Source of the DNA: Cordylochernes scorpioides
Lineage: Eukaryota; Arthropoda; Arachnida; Pseudoscorpiones; Chernetidae
Direction: 5' to 3'
DNA length: 64,000 bases
Assembly: GCA_030710605.1 (NCBI GenBank)
Contig: CP092874.1
Location: forward strand, 70,148,323 to 70,212,322
Below are positions 56,014-64,000 of this stretch, piece after piece. The notes beneath the pieces were generated by a model. That model did no database searches and was not told where the DNA came from. It worked only from the letters and a program-made list of their open reading frames with translations. A program made the position numbers and the translations under genes. The number at the start of each line of letters is the position of its first letter. Position 1 is the stretch's first letter.

Positions 56014-57430
56014 TTACATCTGGGTTTTGTACAGGGGACATTCGCTGGAGTTCGCCTTGTGATCAAAAGACCTTCCATTCTTGTACCTCGGGTGTTTAGC
56101 GCAGTTGAAACATTTTTGTTTACGCGAACACTCATGATTTCCTGACGCGCCGCATATTAGGCAAATCTTTTCATTGGAGCATTCACTGATTTTATGTCTT
56201 GGGCTTGGGGACGGTGTCACCCAGGACTGTGTGGGGCAGGACGTCGAACAGCAAGAGTGACAACCGCGATTCAAGGGAGAGAGAAACTCCACCTTTGCCA
56301 GTCCCAAGCCCGGATGAAAAAGGAGGAGGGGGAGCAGTAACAGGCTTGCTAAACAACCTGGGCTCAGCTGGCCTGGCTGATAGTACCCTGTAAGGGCTCC
56401 TAATCCAGGGATACAGGATGAGAAGTGTCTGTACTCCATGTTAGGAGCGGCTGCACATGGCGTCTGTTCCTCATGTCAGAGGCGGCCATTTCTTTTGGAG
56501 CTAAGTCGGCCTGCCACTAAGTAGTGCTCCCAGTCTTAATGACAAAGGCAGACGCATTCTACTTCACCTAGTGTGGATATAAGAAAGAAGAAGATGTCTT
56601 GGGCTAAATTCAAAACATTTCTGGCACTGCCTAACTAATACTTTGTCGTGTACATGACATCTCTTTCAGTCGGTATAGATAAAATTACCCTTCTTCCTTA
56701 AGGTTTGATATACTCATGGAGACACCCGCAGCACTACATTGTGGTGAGAGGTATTGGATTTCATGGGGAACAGTACTCGGATTTCATTCTCTAGTCCACT
56801 TAACTCAGGATTCATGGTGCATATGATTGGTATTAAATTATTCACTTCTGTTAATTTACTGAGATTTTTATAATAATTGTTGGGTCCCTAGGTTGCGGGG
56901 TAAAAATTTTACTATTCGCCTTCAATTCCGCCGCCATGCTCAGTTCCTTTAACAAGTGTTTAGCCTCTTCGTCTCTAGGAGTTTTTATTACTATTGCATT
57001 TTTTAGTGTTAAGAATTTTATTAATTCGTATCCCATTACCATTTTCTCGTAACTTTTTTTATATTAGTTGAAATTGCTTGAGCTATGTTGTTAATGGGCT
57101 CATTATTTAGAGGAACTGCGAGCAGTCTAGCTTCAGTAGTTAATGTCTGTTGTCTATCTTCAATATATTTCTGTGTATGATCTCGCTGTGTGAATCTCAC
57201 CGAGCTTCTCTTCCATTATGTTGCCGACGGTGTCCTTCATCTGTGCCAAAAGGTTCTGGTTATCCGATTCAATCATAGAAGAAATTCCATCTTTCGTCTG
57301 TTTTAACATAGTCGAAAGATACGACAAATCATTTTTAGTCAATTTTTTTATTTTGTTGAAATTTATTCTCAAAGTATGCAAACATTTAATCCAGTTTTAT
57401 ATTTGGCAACCTAACCATAGAATTCATCTT
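56014..57430 (-). pseudogene. LINE ORF1 (gag-like), disrupted
   Basis: The 5' part (57381-57160) is hydrophilic and coiled-coil-like (KIKKLTKNDLSYLSTMLKQT, NIMEEKLGEI). 57042-56851 holds an RNA-binding-like segment (IKFLTLKNAIVIKTPRDEEA, AKHLLKELSMAAELK). The zinc knuckles straddle the retroposon: QCQKCFEF upstream of it, then HKISEC, CLICGASGNHEC and CFNCAKHPRYKNG downstream, ending ECPLYKTQM. This is the CCHC layout of ORF1 in I/R1/Jockey LINEs, which binds element RNA. Confidence 0.8.
56206..56593 (+). mobile_element. SINE-like retroposon, copy 2, with 12-bp target duplication
   Basis: 388 bp flanked by the perfect direct repeat ATGTCTTGGGCT (56194-56205 and 56594-56605) and inserted into the zinc-knuckle region of LINE ORF1. 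Its 3' end GTGTGGATATAAGAAAGAAG resembles the 3' tail of the LINE remnant at 59807-60090. The body is GC-rich (GGAGGGGGAGCAGTAACAGG, CAGGGATACAGG) and shared with 46309-46670. No internal Pol III promoter convincingly seen. Confidence 0.88.
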
Positions 57431-57619
57431 TAATCTAAAAGAGAAGTGAATCGAACTATAAAAAATCAAGGTAAAATTAAATAGAAAAACAATTAAGCAA
57501 TTTAAAACATTTCAACATAAGCATTTAGAAAACAAATTAATCCATCTATGCAAATCGACAACAGCGGGGAGAATAATTTTGTTTTCATAAGAGAGATTAA
57601 GTGTATTTTTTTTTTTTAT

Positions 57620-57918
57620 TGTCGCGGAGATAAATGAAGCAAGGTCAAATTTGGAAATAAATAATTTATTATAAAAGGTATTTACCTTTAATTCTCCAAT
57701 AAAATTATATACAAGAGGTATTTATAGGGAGAGAGATAATATAACAACTCACCCCAAGGTAAAATAATAATGAGAGTGGTCAGCCACCGAGGTTTTCCTT
57801 ATTTGCCGATAAGATTCCGAGAACCCCTCACACCTGTGGTCGTCCCCCAGGAGTCCAGTGATGATTGACAGGTGTCCCATGGAGCTTTCTGTGGCTGAGG
57901 TTGCAGAGCTACTTGACA
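57620..57918 (-). mobile_element. Solo LTR, minus strand (family of 36378-36612)
   Basis: On the minus strand TGTCAAGTAGCTC...CTCCGCGACA, 299 bp. TATA box CTATAAATA near 57723-57730 and possible poly(A) signals AATAAAT near its end. Related to 36378-36612 with indels. No internal region or target duplication visible. Confidence 0.8.
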
Positions 57919-57979
57919 ATATGAAAGACGAATTTCAAAATAAATTGTTACATGTGTTGCTGGAAAGTCGTAGTTTTAA

Positions 57980-58420
57980 CGAAGCCTTCAGATCAATTAG
58001 GGGCTAGAATCGTAAAAATTCTCTGGTGGTTTTTTTTAACTATTCCATGGGTAAGATTACATCAGGTCAAGAAGATTGAAAGCAATATTTTTTTATACTA
58101 TAGTTTTGGGGTTCTTGTATAGGTCTTCCTTCTTAGCTCCAATACAGTCCAGGATATGTGCTGGAGTTGCAGTGGAGCATTTTGAGCAGACAGGAAAACT
58201 TTTTTCTCTATCAATGAACATAATGGATCTAGTATGTCCGGTCTTTAATCTTGTAATTTTTGTGGCTTCGTTTCTAGAATGCTGTGATGATATCCAGGTC
58301 TTGTTCCTTCATACCAGTGGTGGACCATACTATTTATCCATTCTTTGTATATATCTCTATTCTGTTTTTTTTTTGTATCCATCTATATTATTGGTAAATT
58401 TGAGAACGTTTCACTCGTTC
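57980..58420 (-). pseudogene. LINE ORF2 C-terminal fragment
   Basis: On the minus strand SIMFIDREKKVFPVCSKC then STATPAHILDCIGA, the Cys-x2-Cys...His...Cys tail of ORF2. Similar to 59807-60090. The 121-residue plus-strand frame at 58076-58441 is antisense to this and is not a gene. Confidence 0.75.
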
Positions 58421-59041
58421 TTGGAGGAATGTGGCGGTTAATAGGGTCGTGTTAAAAAGGTCTGAGGGAAGACTGTTGAACGGTGATAGGTTGGTGGGTT
58501 TTCTAACATTTTGATTTGGAAGGAATAATTTGGAGGTAATTTAACGTATTGGAATTATATTATATATAAAATACGAAGGGAAGAATTCAGTAATTAGAAT
58601 TATAATCCTCTGTCTCAATTACATTAATCAAATATAAATCTCCAAGGATACGTTTCTTTATTACACTTTTAACGATTTAAAACGGATTTAAAACGACCCT
58701 TCTACAGATAATTTTTTTTTAGAAAAGGAAACTATGCTGTATTGTAGTTATACATTACTATATTTACATATTTTGGTTTAGACAATTTAGATATTACTTT
58801 AAATATTAATTTGTACAATTTGATATGGAAATTTGATTTGTAGTTAACTTTAAGATAACCTTTTTTCAAATCAAAATTGAATAAATTAATATTTGAAGTA
58901 ATGTATAAATAGCCCAAAACAAAATAGATAAATATAGTGAGTTATATAAATAACTACAATATAGCATAGTTCCTTTTTCTAAAAAATGTTTACCTGTAGA
59001 AGGGTAGTTTAAAACCCGAGGGCTTGTAAACTCGTTAATAG

Positions 59042-59575
59042 TGTTACGTAGAAAGAAAAGCACATTCCAGAATGGAGAATGTTCTAGAACTTTTAAGAAT
59101 ACGTAGAAAAAGCGGAAGACAACTGATTGGCCAATCTAAAGCGATTGCGCAAGGCTTAGTGCTGTCGGCTTTCTGATTGGCTGACCAACACTGTCCGTTT
59201 TGAAAAGATCTACTCCGGGATATATAGGGATGAGAAACTCAAGCCAGAGGGAAGGAAGATAAGAAGTGAAGAAGAAGAAAGAAGCTACGTGGTGGACTCC
59301 AAGCAAGCTGCTGTCTCAAGAGGTCAGACTGCTGCTTACCGCCGACGCCGGTATACTTCCTTGAAGATTCTAGAAGGTTCTACGAACTTCTGTCTCCTGT
59401 TCTGCGCTTGCTTTCCCTCACCGTGCTGCAGTTGGTGAGTTTGTAACTGCTGTTTTCTTTATTGTTGTTTTATTTTTGCACTCTTCTGTAATTTTTTTAT
59501 CGATTAGGCTTAAAAAAAGTCCTAAATATCCTTTGTACCCACGGAAGTTATTCTTTGTCAATCAACAACGCAACA
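59042..59575 (+). mobile_element. Solo LTR, plus strand
   Basis: TGTTACGTAGAAA...CAACGCAACA, 534 bp, an inverse-orientation homologue of 55211-55726. It has promoter-like boxes (next entry), a CT-rich stretch and ATAAAG-type sequence downstream. Inserted in the right arm of the foldback at 58600-59640. Confidence 0.85.
59120..59230 (+). promoter_or_regulatory. LTR promoter: CCAAT boxes and TATA box
   Basis: CTGATTGGCCAATC at 59123-59136 has CCAAT on both strands, CTGATTGG at 59173 is another inverted CCAAT, and TATATAGGGA at 59221 is a TATA box. The same order is kept in the minus-strand copy at 55211-55726, supporting function in the ancestral LTR. Confidence 0.6.
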
Positions 59576-59806
59576 ATGGTGTAATAAAGAAACGTATCCT
59601 CGAAGCTTTATATTTGATTAATGTAGGAATTCAATGATTTTCATTACAATTATTATATGGCGAAGTCGGCTAGATCGTCTGATTTTTGTTTGAGTAGTAT
59701 CATGGCGTACTATCATGGAATGATTAGCGGGCATTTAATATTCTATTGGGTGTTCTGTTCGTGAGCGTGGTGCTGTAGCGATCTTATGGAGGTAGGTATA
59801 GAGTCT

Positions 59807-60090
59807 TCTTTCTTATCTCCACTCAATCATATAAGGTATCAAGCTTGTAAAGCTTGAGACTTTTGATGGTGTCTGCCGGGGAAGAGTAGAGCTCATCAAT
59901 GGATGAGTCAATACAGTCAATAATGTGTTTTGGGGATGCAGGTTGACACTTAGTACATAGTGGGAAAACCTTGCAACCATTCTGGAAAGTCATTGTCCGT
60001 AGATGACCAGACTTAAGTCTGGAAATAAAAGACTGTTGTTCTCTCGGTATAGGGTTAGTTCTGGTGTTGTATGTAGGTGATTGAGGAAGA
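59807..60090 (-). pseudogene. LINE 3' end: ORF2 C terminus plus 3' tail
   Basis: The minus strand reads SRLKSGHLRTMTFQNGCKVF then PLCTKCQPASPKHIIDC, the classic Cys/His end of an arthropod LINE ORF2, followed by a 3' UTR ending TGATTGAGTGGAGATAAGAA. That tail is shared with the SINE-like retroposons at 46309 and 56206. The 5' part is truncated. Confidence 0.8.
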
Positions 60091-60164
60091 TGTGAGATAT
60101 TAGCGAGTTGAACTTGAAATTCAGAGTTAAAAAAAAATTAAACAGCGTTGTTATATTTAAAAAT

Positions 60165-60250
60165 TACAAAATATTTTCTCACAATGAGTTTCTTTTTATT
60201 TTAAAATGCTAGCTTTAAAGCGATAATCGCTCTTCAACGGGCTTAATAAA
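60165..60250. repeat. Third copy of the 52.2-kb inverted repeat unit
   Basis: AAAATATTTTCTCACAAT, AAAATGCTAGCTTTAAAGCG and ATAATCGCTCTTCAACGGGC match the arms at 52170-52250 and 52700-52790. Confidence 0.7.
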
Positions 60251-60357
60251 AAATATCGACTATCTTACAAGCAATATTTACAAATACATTGGCTTGTGGA
60301 ATGGGATATTTTTATAGAAGGGCGATGATTATTGTAATATATAATATGTATTATATA

Positions 60358-60530
60358 CAGTCGAACTTGGATAATTCGAACCCCAAGGGACCATAAAAAA
60401 ATTCGAATTATCCAAAAATTCGAATTAAAGATGTTAATTCGAATAGGAACCAAGTTCTAGGGACCAAGATAAATATTCGAATTAAAGAGGTTTTCGAATT
60501 AAAGAAGTTCGAATTATCCAAGTTCTACTG
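60358..60530. mobile_element. Pogo/Tigger-type MITE, 173 bp
   Basis: Inverted termini CAGTCGAACTTGGATAATTC (left) and CAGTAGAACTTGGATAATTC (right, read inward), with TA on both sides (60356-60357, 60531-60532). The interior repeats TTCGAATTA motifs. No coding capacity. Confidence 0.88.
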
Positions 60531-60904
60531 TATTACAATATATTATGTTTTGACCAAGGACTAGGTTGTTGTTGTGTGATGTAATCAATATAAAGCGTGA
60601 GATATTCATGTTTTTAGTTCTTATGATAATTCTGTAATAATAAAATATTATGCAAATATATAACAGTAGCATACAATCTCTTTTAATGAAAAACTACACT
60701 ACCTAAGATTATTGAATACTAGGTAGAAGAGTACACATAACAATTATAATATCCTTACACTGGATGAGGTTAATTTACATTTAAATACGTGTCGTTTGAT
60801 AGGTAAACGAGAAAATTTCTAAGTGATGATTATAAAGTGTTTAGTAGGTAGCAGGCGTACATTTAAATATACCATAAACTTGAATTTTTTAAATGAACAA
60901 ATAT

Positions 60905-61080
60905 AATTTATTCGAAACTATTATAGGCGCGTATGATTCTTTTAAAAATAAAACAATTTCTAATGCCCTTACTGCAATGGAAAAATGCAGTAAGGGCAGT
61001 AGAAATTGTTTTATTTTTAAAAGAATCATACGCGCCTATAATAGTTTCGAATTTTCATAACAGATGGCGTGCTAATGCAT
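60905..61080. mobile_element. Short perfect foldback MITE
   Basis: Arms of roughly 60-65 bp (TTCGAAACTATTATAGGCGC, GTATGATTCTTTTAAAAATA, and ACAATTTCTA...CCCTTACTGC) are nearly exact reverse complements with almost no loop. Same family as 37119-37765. Followed by AACAGATGGCGTGCTAATGC, the phrase that also ends the 37-kb copy. Confidence 0.85.
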
Positions 61081-61250
61081 CATAAATCTAATTTATAACC
61101 AGTTTTTTTAAGATGATATTATTTAGAAATAATTATAGACTGCGTGGCATTGAAAATGGAACACCAAGAAAGATGGGCCAGAAAGTGATGAAGCGGCAAA
61201 CGGAGAAAGGCAGGAACAAATTATAAGTGATCTTGATTTTAAAATGATAG

Positions 61251-61512
61251 GAGTAAACCTCCTTTTTGTGTCTGGATGCGATATTTATGGCGAACTAAAT
61301 AACTTAGTCCTTATTTCTGCTCCGCGCTTATGGAATTGAAGACTTGAGGCGATGGCGTCGACCTTTCATATTAAATCTTACTTTTCTTTATTACTAATAA
61401 TTGTATATAGTTGCGGAACTGCTGGTTTCCTGTGCTGCTCTTTTCCTGTTATTGCACCTTGTACGGAGAATATGTATAAGACTAACGTCTTAATAAAGGC
61501 TTTGTGTGTGTG
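61251..61512 (+). mobile_element. Retroposon with 17-bp target duplication
   Basis: 262 bp flanked by the perfect direct repeat TGATTTTAAAATGATAG (61234-61250 and 61513-61529), ending in AATAAAGGCTTTGTGTGTG. Long perfect duplications indicate target-primed insertion. It contains a 61-codon frame (61352-61537, MASTFHIKSYFSLLLIIVYS onward) whose N terminus looks like a signal peptide, but the frame runs through the tail into the duplication, so it is not accepted as a gene. The last ~50 bp match 51380-51431 inverted. Confidence 0.75.
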
Positions 61513-61540
61513 TGATTTTAAAATGATAGAGGCATAATAC

Positions 61541-61714
61541 TATTAGGTAGAAATCAGGGAAGACAAACCTCAAAATGACACAGAAATTTATATTTTATGT
61601 AAAACAAAATTAAAACTGATTAAATAGCAGAGAGGCAATAAGAAAATTTTACAGTGTATCAAAATACAAATATAGAAATTAAAAATCTTTTCATAGAATA
61701 ATAAATCTTCTACA
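61541..61714 (-). repeat. TRIM-C 3' LTR
   Basis: Minus-strand TGTAGAAGATTT...TTTCTACCTAATA; a diverged copy of 63544-63725 with a mutated 3' terminus (expected CTTGACA). Confidence 0.75.
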
Positions 61715-61860
61715 TAGCTCCTTCCATATGGGAGCTGTGATCCATAAAATCTTGTTGCTACTGACATGGATCTGAGGTGTTTCTGTCAAGTATTCTCTCG
61801 GATTCTTGGACGTCTGTCCCTAGTAGCTTTGCGTTCTTTCTCTTGCGATGTGAAGAGCAG

Positions 61861-63345
61861 CTTCAGTCAGTTTTCTCTAGTGCTTTGACTTAATAACATT
61901 GCTCCTTTAAAAAACTCTCACATTCTACTTTACAACCTGCGCCATGGCGGCGCTGAAGAAAAAGCCTGTTCCAAGCGAGGATACTATGGAACAACTGAAG
62001 CTCTTCATCTACGTTCTTCACGACTGCTTCCTTGCAATCCCTCAGAAGCACACCCAACATGACCAGCTGCGCCACGCTTTCATAAATGCTAGGGATGGCA
62101 TCTTCCAGCTGTTCCAAAATCTTTTCGACGATAGAAGCGAGCTGGTTGATCACCACAATCGGCTCATTGACTACAAGGAGTCTGTTGAAGCCCGTGCTGT
62201 GCCCCTCAAAGGTGACTGCTGAGTCCTGCTTTCAAACTGACCCAGTGAAGCTTCCTGTTCCTGCTCCTGCAGAGCCCACCTCCGCTGCTGTGAAGAGGAA
62301 ACAGCCTCAAGCCAACTCCAACATTGCCAAAAAACAAAAACCGACGCTGCTCCCCGCCCACCTTCTCCAATCAATGCCTCCAACTCCAAGCTTCATGGGA
62401 AGAAGTCCGTGGCACACGCGATAGTCCTGGCAGAAGACCCCCAAGCTGACCCGAGAGAGATCCTTAAAGCAGCCAAGACTGCTCAGCCTGATGGAGTGTG
62501 GACCTTATTGCGCAGAAAGTGCAAATTGGTACTCCACTCCGACACTCCTGAAGCCATCCCAGCCGTCAGCTCAGCACTGAGCAACAAACTTCAAGTCCTG
62601 AAAGCCCGCGAACAAAGGTATTTCCTTCCAAGAATCTGCCTCTTCAACGTAGAGGCTGAGACCGCAGAGATGACATTGTCAAGGCCTTCCTATCCACGGA
62701 TTCCCTCAGCCAACTCTCTGGAGACAGGTCAGTCCACGTGGCTCACAGATCTTCAGTCAGAAACGGCACTTGCACGGCTTTCGTAGAGCTGGACTTTGAT
62801 TCCTTCAAAGCCATTGGAAGATGCGGCAAGATCATTGTGAACCATGTGATCCTTATCTTCGAGGAATCAGTCTGCGTCCGGGTCTGATACCACTTCTGTG
62901 GCTACGGCCACAATGCCGACAGATGCACCAGAGCCTCCGTCACCTGCTTCCACTGCGCTTCTGGTGACCACCAATACCCTCGCAAAACCCGCGCACCGCC
63001 AAGTGTGCAAACTGCTCGGCCAAGGGCCTGTCTGCCGACCACGAGGCAAGATCTATTCCTGCCCAACTCCTAGAGCTAGAGCCGCGAGGTTCTAGTTCTC
63101 TTCCAGCCTTCTGCCCTCCGCGGATCCAACCTTGCCTCACCTGCTTCTTCCTTGATGGAGATCCTGTCCCTAGCCTCCTCAGCCTGGTATCCTGCTGCCG
63201 CCCCCTGGCCTTCCTCAGCTCTCCTTGGTGGTTAGCTGAATCCTGGGGTGCTTGCACCGGTGTTTTTGCGTTCGGTTTGCTTGGTTAAACCATGAGTTAG
63301 GGGGCTATAAGAACGGATATGTTGACCAATTATCCTTAACAAATG
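61861..63345 (+). mobile_element. ORF1-only LINE derivative inserted in TRIM-C
   Basis: Interrupts the TRIM internal sequence at GATGTGAAGAG (left) and AGATGCAAGAAGAG (right), an imperfect target-duplication-like repeat. It starts with an apparent 5' UTR (AGCTTCAGTCAGTTTTCTC, as in a complete 5' end), carries a gag-like ORF1 with zinc knuckles, and passes directly to a short 3' end. No endonuclease or reverse transcriptase is present. LINEs normally lose the 5' side; keeping the 5' end and ORF1 but no ORF2 implies internal deletion or a gag-only non-autonomous family, comparable in layout to HeT-A. Confidence 0.65.
61944..63075 (+). pseudogene. LINE ORF1 (gag-like) protein, frameshifted
   Basis: Starts at ATG 61944 (MAALKKKPVPSEDTMEQLKL), an alpha-helical N terminus of 92 residues. 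It continues after a frameshift in a Pro/Ala/Lys-rich linker (AAVKRKQPQANSNIAKKQKP), then an RNA-binding-like domain (HAIVLAEDPQADPREILKAA, VWTLLRRKCKLVLHSDTPEA, from 62409). About 62880-63050 carries three zinc knuckles in changing frames: HFCGYGHNADRC, CFHCASGDHQYP and CANCSAKGLSADHE. This is the ORF1 plan of R1/I-type LINEs. Several frameshifts and a stop make it non-functional. Confidence 0.8.
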
Positions 63346-63522
63346 CAAGATGCAAGAAGAGCGGCTTTATCGTCGTATCGTCAATAAGGATCTGGTCATC
63401 TTGGAGGGTATTCTTGGCTTTGACACAGCGGTAGAATCCTGGAGTAATTCTCTGAAAATATAGATCATAGCAGCCATGGCCTCAAGGTCTTCTCGGCAAT
63501 TTTCAGTTTGTCCTCCCTAATC

Positions 63523-63540
63523 TACCCAGCATCTCCACCA
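63523..63540 (-). other. TRIM-C primer-binding site (tRNA-Ala)
   Basis: The minus strand reads TGGTGGAGATGCTGGGTA, differing from the tRNA-Ala complement (and from TRIM-A) at two positions. Located 3 nt inside the 5' LTR. Confidence 0.75.
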
Positions 63541-63543
63541 AAA

Positions 63544-63725
63544 TGTCAAGTAGAAATTGTGAAAGACAAACCTCAGAATGAGAGAGACACACAGCAATTT
63601 ATTATTTAATGTAAAACCAAATTAAAACTAATAAAATAGAAGAGAGGCAATCAGAAAATTTTAAAGTGAATCAAAATACAAATATGAAATTTAAAATCTT
63701 TTTATAGAATAATAAATCTTCTACA
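63544..63725 (-). repeat. TRIM-C 5' LTR
   Basis: 182 bp, minus-strand TGTAGAAGATTT...CTACTTGACA, with TG...CA ends. It is flanked on its outer side by another internal 3' end (CAGCTCCCATAGGGAAGGAG on the minus strand). Confidence 0.8.
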
Positions 63726-64000
63726 TAGCTCCTTCCCTATGGGAGCTGTGACCCATAGCTTGAAAATCTTGTTGCTACTGACATGGGTCTGAGGTGTTTC
63801 TGTCAAGTTTTCCTCGGAAATGAAGTCTTTGTATATCTTAATATAGGAGAGTATTTATTGATGGCGGCAACACGACTCGTCGACAATTATTAACAAAACC
63901 CCCAAAAAAAGCTATATACAGCTAGAGAATATTGAATAACCAAGCTATGCAACATATATGATGATTTCACAAATACATAGTAATTATCTGTTAAAAAGAA
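63726..64000. other. Further TRIM-C internal 3' end, then unassigned sequence
   Basis: 63726-63825 (GCTCCTTCCCTATGGGAGCT, TGTTGCTACTGACATGGGTC, TGAGGTGTTTCTGTCAAG) repeats 61715-61800. Similarity fades after about 63830. The remainder to the window end is AT-rich with no gene seen. Confidence 0.65.

Larger units (their letters stand above)
53893..57430 (-). mobile_element. Decayed LINE (R1/I-like), minus strand
   Basis: Read on the minus strand from about 57430: ORF1 with coiled-coil and zinc-knuckle parts, ORF2 endonuclease, then reverse transcriptase to the YADD box, ending near 53893 next to a repeat also found at 38700. It is interrupted by a SINE-like retroposon (56206-56593) and a solo LTR (55211-55726). 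Multiple frameshifts; no functional protein. RT thumb and C-terminal domains are missing at the 3' side, unusual for a LINE and pointing to a later deletion. Confidence 0.85.
58600..59640. mobile_element. Foldback element with nested LTR
   Basis: The left arm 58620-58750 (TTACATTAATCAAATATAAA, GGATACGTTTCTTTATTACA, CGACCCTTCTACAG, AAACTATGCTGTATTGTAG) is inverted at 58950-59041 and, after the LTR, 59576-59635. Removing the LTR at 59042-59575 restores one continuous right arm. The interior is AT-rich without coding capacity. Confidence 0.8.
61541..63725 (-). mobile_element. TRIM-C: tRNA-Ala-primed miniature LTR element, split by a LINE
   Basis: Direct repeats 63544-63725 (5' LTR on the minus strand) and 61541-61714 (3' LTR) share TGTAGAAGATTTATTATTCT and most of their length. 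The 5' LTR is followed by a tRNA-Ala primer site and the 3' LTR preceded by purine-rich GGAAGGAG. The internal sequence matches TRIM-A. A LINE copy (61861-63345) interrupts it. 63726-63840 repeats the internal 3' end and purine tract upstream of the 5' LTR, so the element is part of a tandem LTR-internal-LTR-internal-LTR chain. Confidence 0.8.

Noticed and set aside
58076-58441. 121-residue plus-strand frame with hydrophobic stretches
   Set aside because: It is exactly antisense to a LINE ORF2 C terminus with the recognisable Cys/His pattern.
61352-61537. 61-residue secreted peptide gene
   Set aside because: The frame runs through the retroposon tail into the target duplication; the signal-peptide look could be chance in AT-rich DNA.
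62867-63257. Minus-strand frames opposite the zinc-knuckle region
   Set aside because: Antisense to the LINE ORF1 knuckles, which show the expected Cys/His spacing on the plus strand.

Overview
The window is repeat-dominated nuclear DNA from a metazoan, most likely an arthropod. The LINE tails, with cysteine/histidine motifs followed by spacing such as SPKHIIDC or TPAHILDC, are of a kind I associate with chelicerates and especially spiders; that is inference from memory, not a database result. There is no operon structure, no rRNA and no intact tRNA. I could not support a single host protein gene. The only long intact gene is a mariner-type transposase. Almost everything else is satellite DNA or transposable elements, often nested inside one another.

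Layout. 1-592 is AT-rich and featureless. 593-31536 is one satellite array of about 31 kb, with a monomer of about 112 bp that carries a variable CAA run and shows higher-order repeats. 31537-36038 holds an internally deleted mariner, a foldback element with a hammerhead ribozyme at its centre, and a second foldback that contains an intact 1.3-kb mariner-like transposon of DD37D type. 36378-38485 is a chain of three LTR-type insertions separated by ATAT. The third is a miniature LTR element (TRIM-A) with an exact tRNA-Ala primer site, itself interrupted by a foldback MITE. 38996-39483 is a LINE reverse-transcriptase fragment. 41881-44285 is a 56-bp satellite with the 5' end of a U2 snRNA at its decayed edge. 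45025-47917 holds MITEs, a tRNA-derived SINE and a SINE-like retroposon.

47917-49440 is a LINE tail split by TRIM-B, a young copia-like miniature LTR element. TRIM-B has a half-tRNA (initiator Met) primer site, a G-run polypurine tract, a 5-bp target duplication and an internal 20-bp satellite. 49441-50288 has two more hammerhead-ribozyme elements in opposite orientations. 50490-53887 holds tRNA SINEs, another LINE tail and pogo-type MITEs, one of them internally expanded into a tandem array. 53893-57430 is a decayed LINE on the minus strand with a SINE in ORF1 and a solo LTR in the endonuclease. 57620-61512 has solo LTRs, LINE tails, foldbacks, a pogo-type MITE and a retroposon with a 17-bp target duplication. 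61541-63725 is a second tRNA-Ala TRIM (TRIM-C), split by a LINE copy that appears to carry ORF1 only.

Functional links. The small elements are non-autonomous and must borrow machinery. The SINE-like retroposon shares its 3' tail with a LINE tail in the same window, which suggests LINE-dependent mobilisation. TRIM-A and TRIM-C share internal sequence and primer type, so probably the same LTR-retrotransposon machinery. Most notable is the hammerhead-bearing family: three copies keep 176-180 nt between the ribozyme core and a conserved terminus ending in AAAAAGGCAT (read inward), and two of the three have inverted termini.
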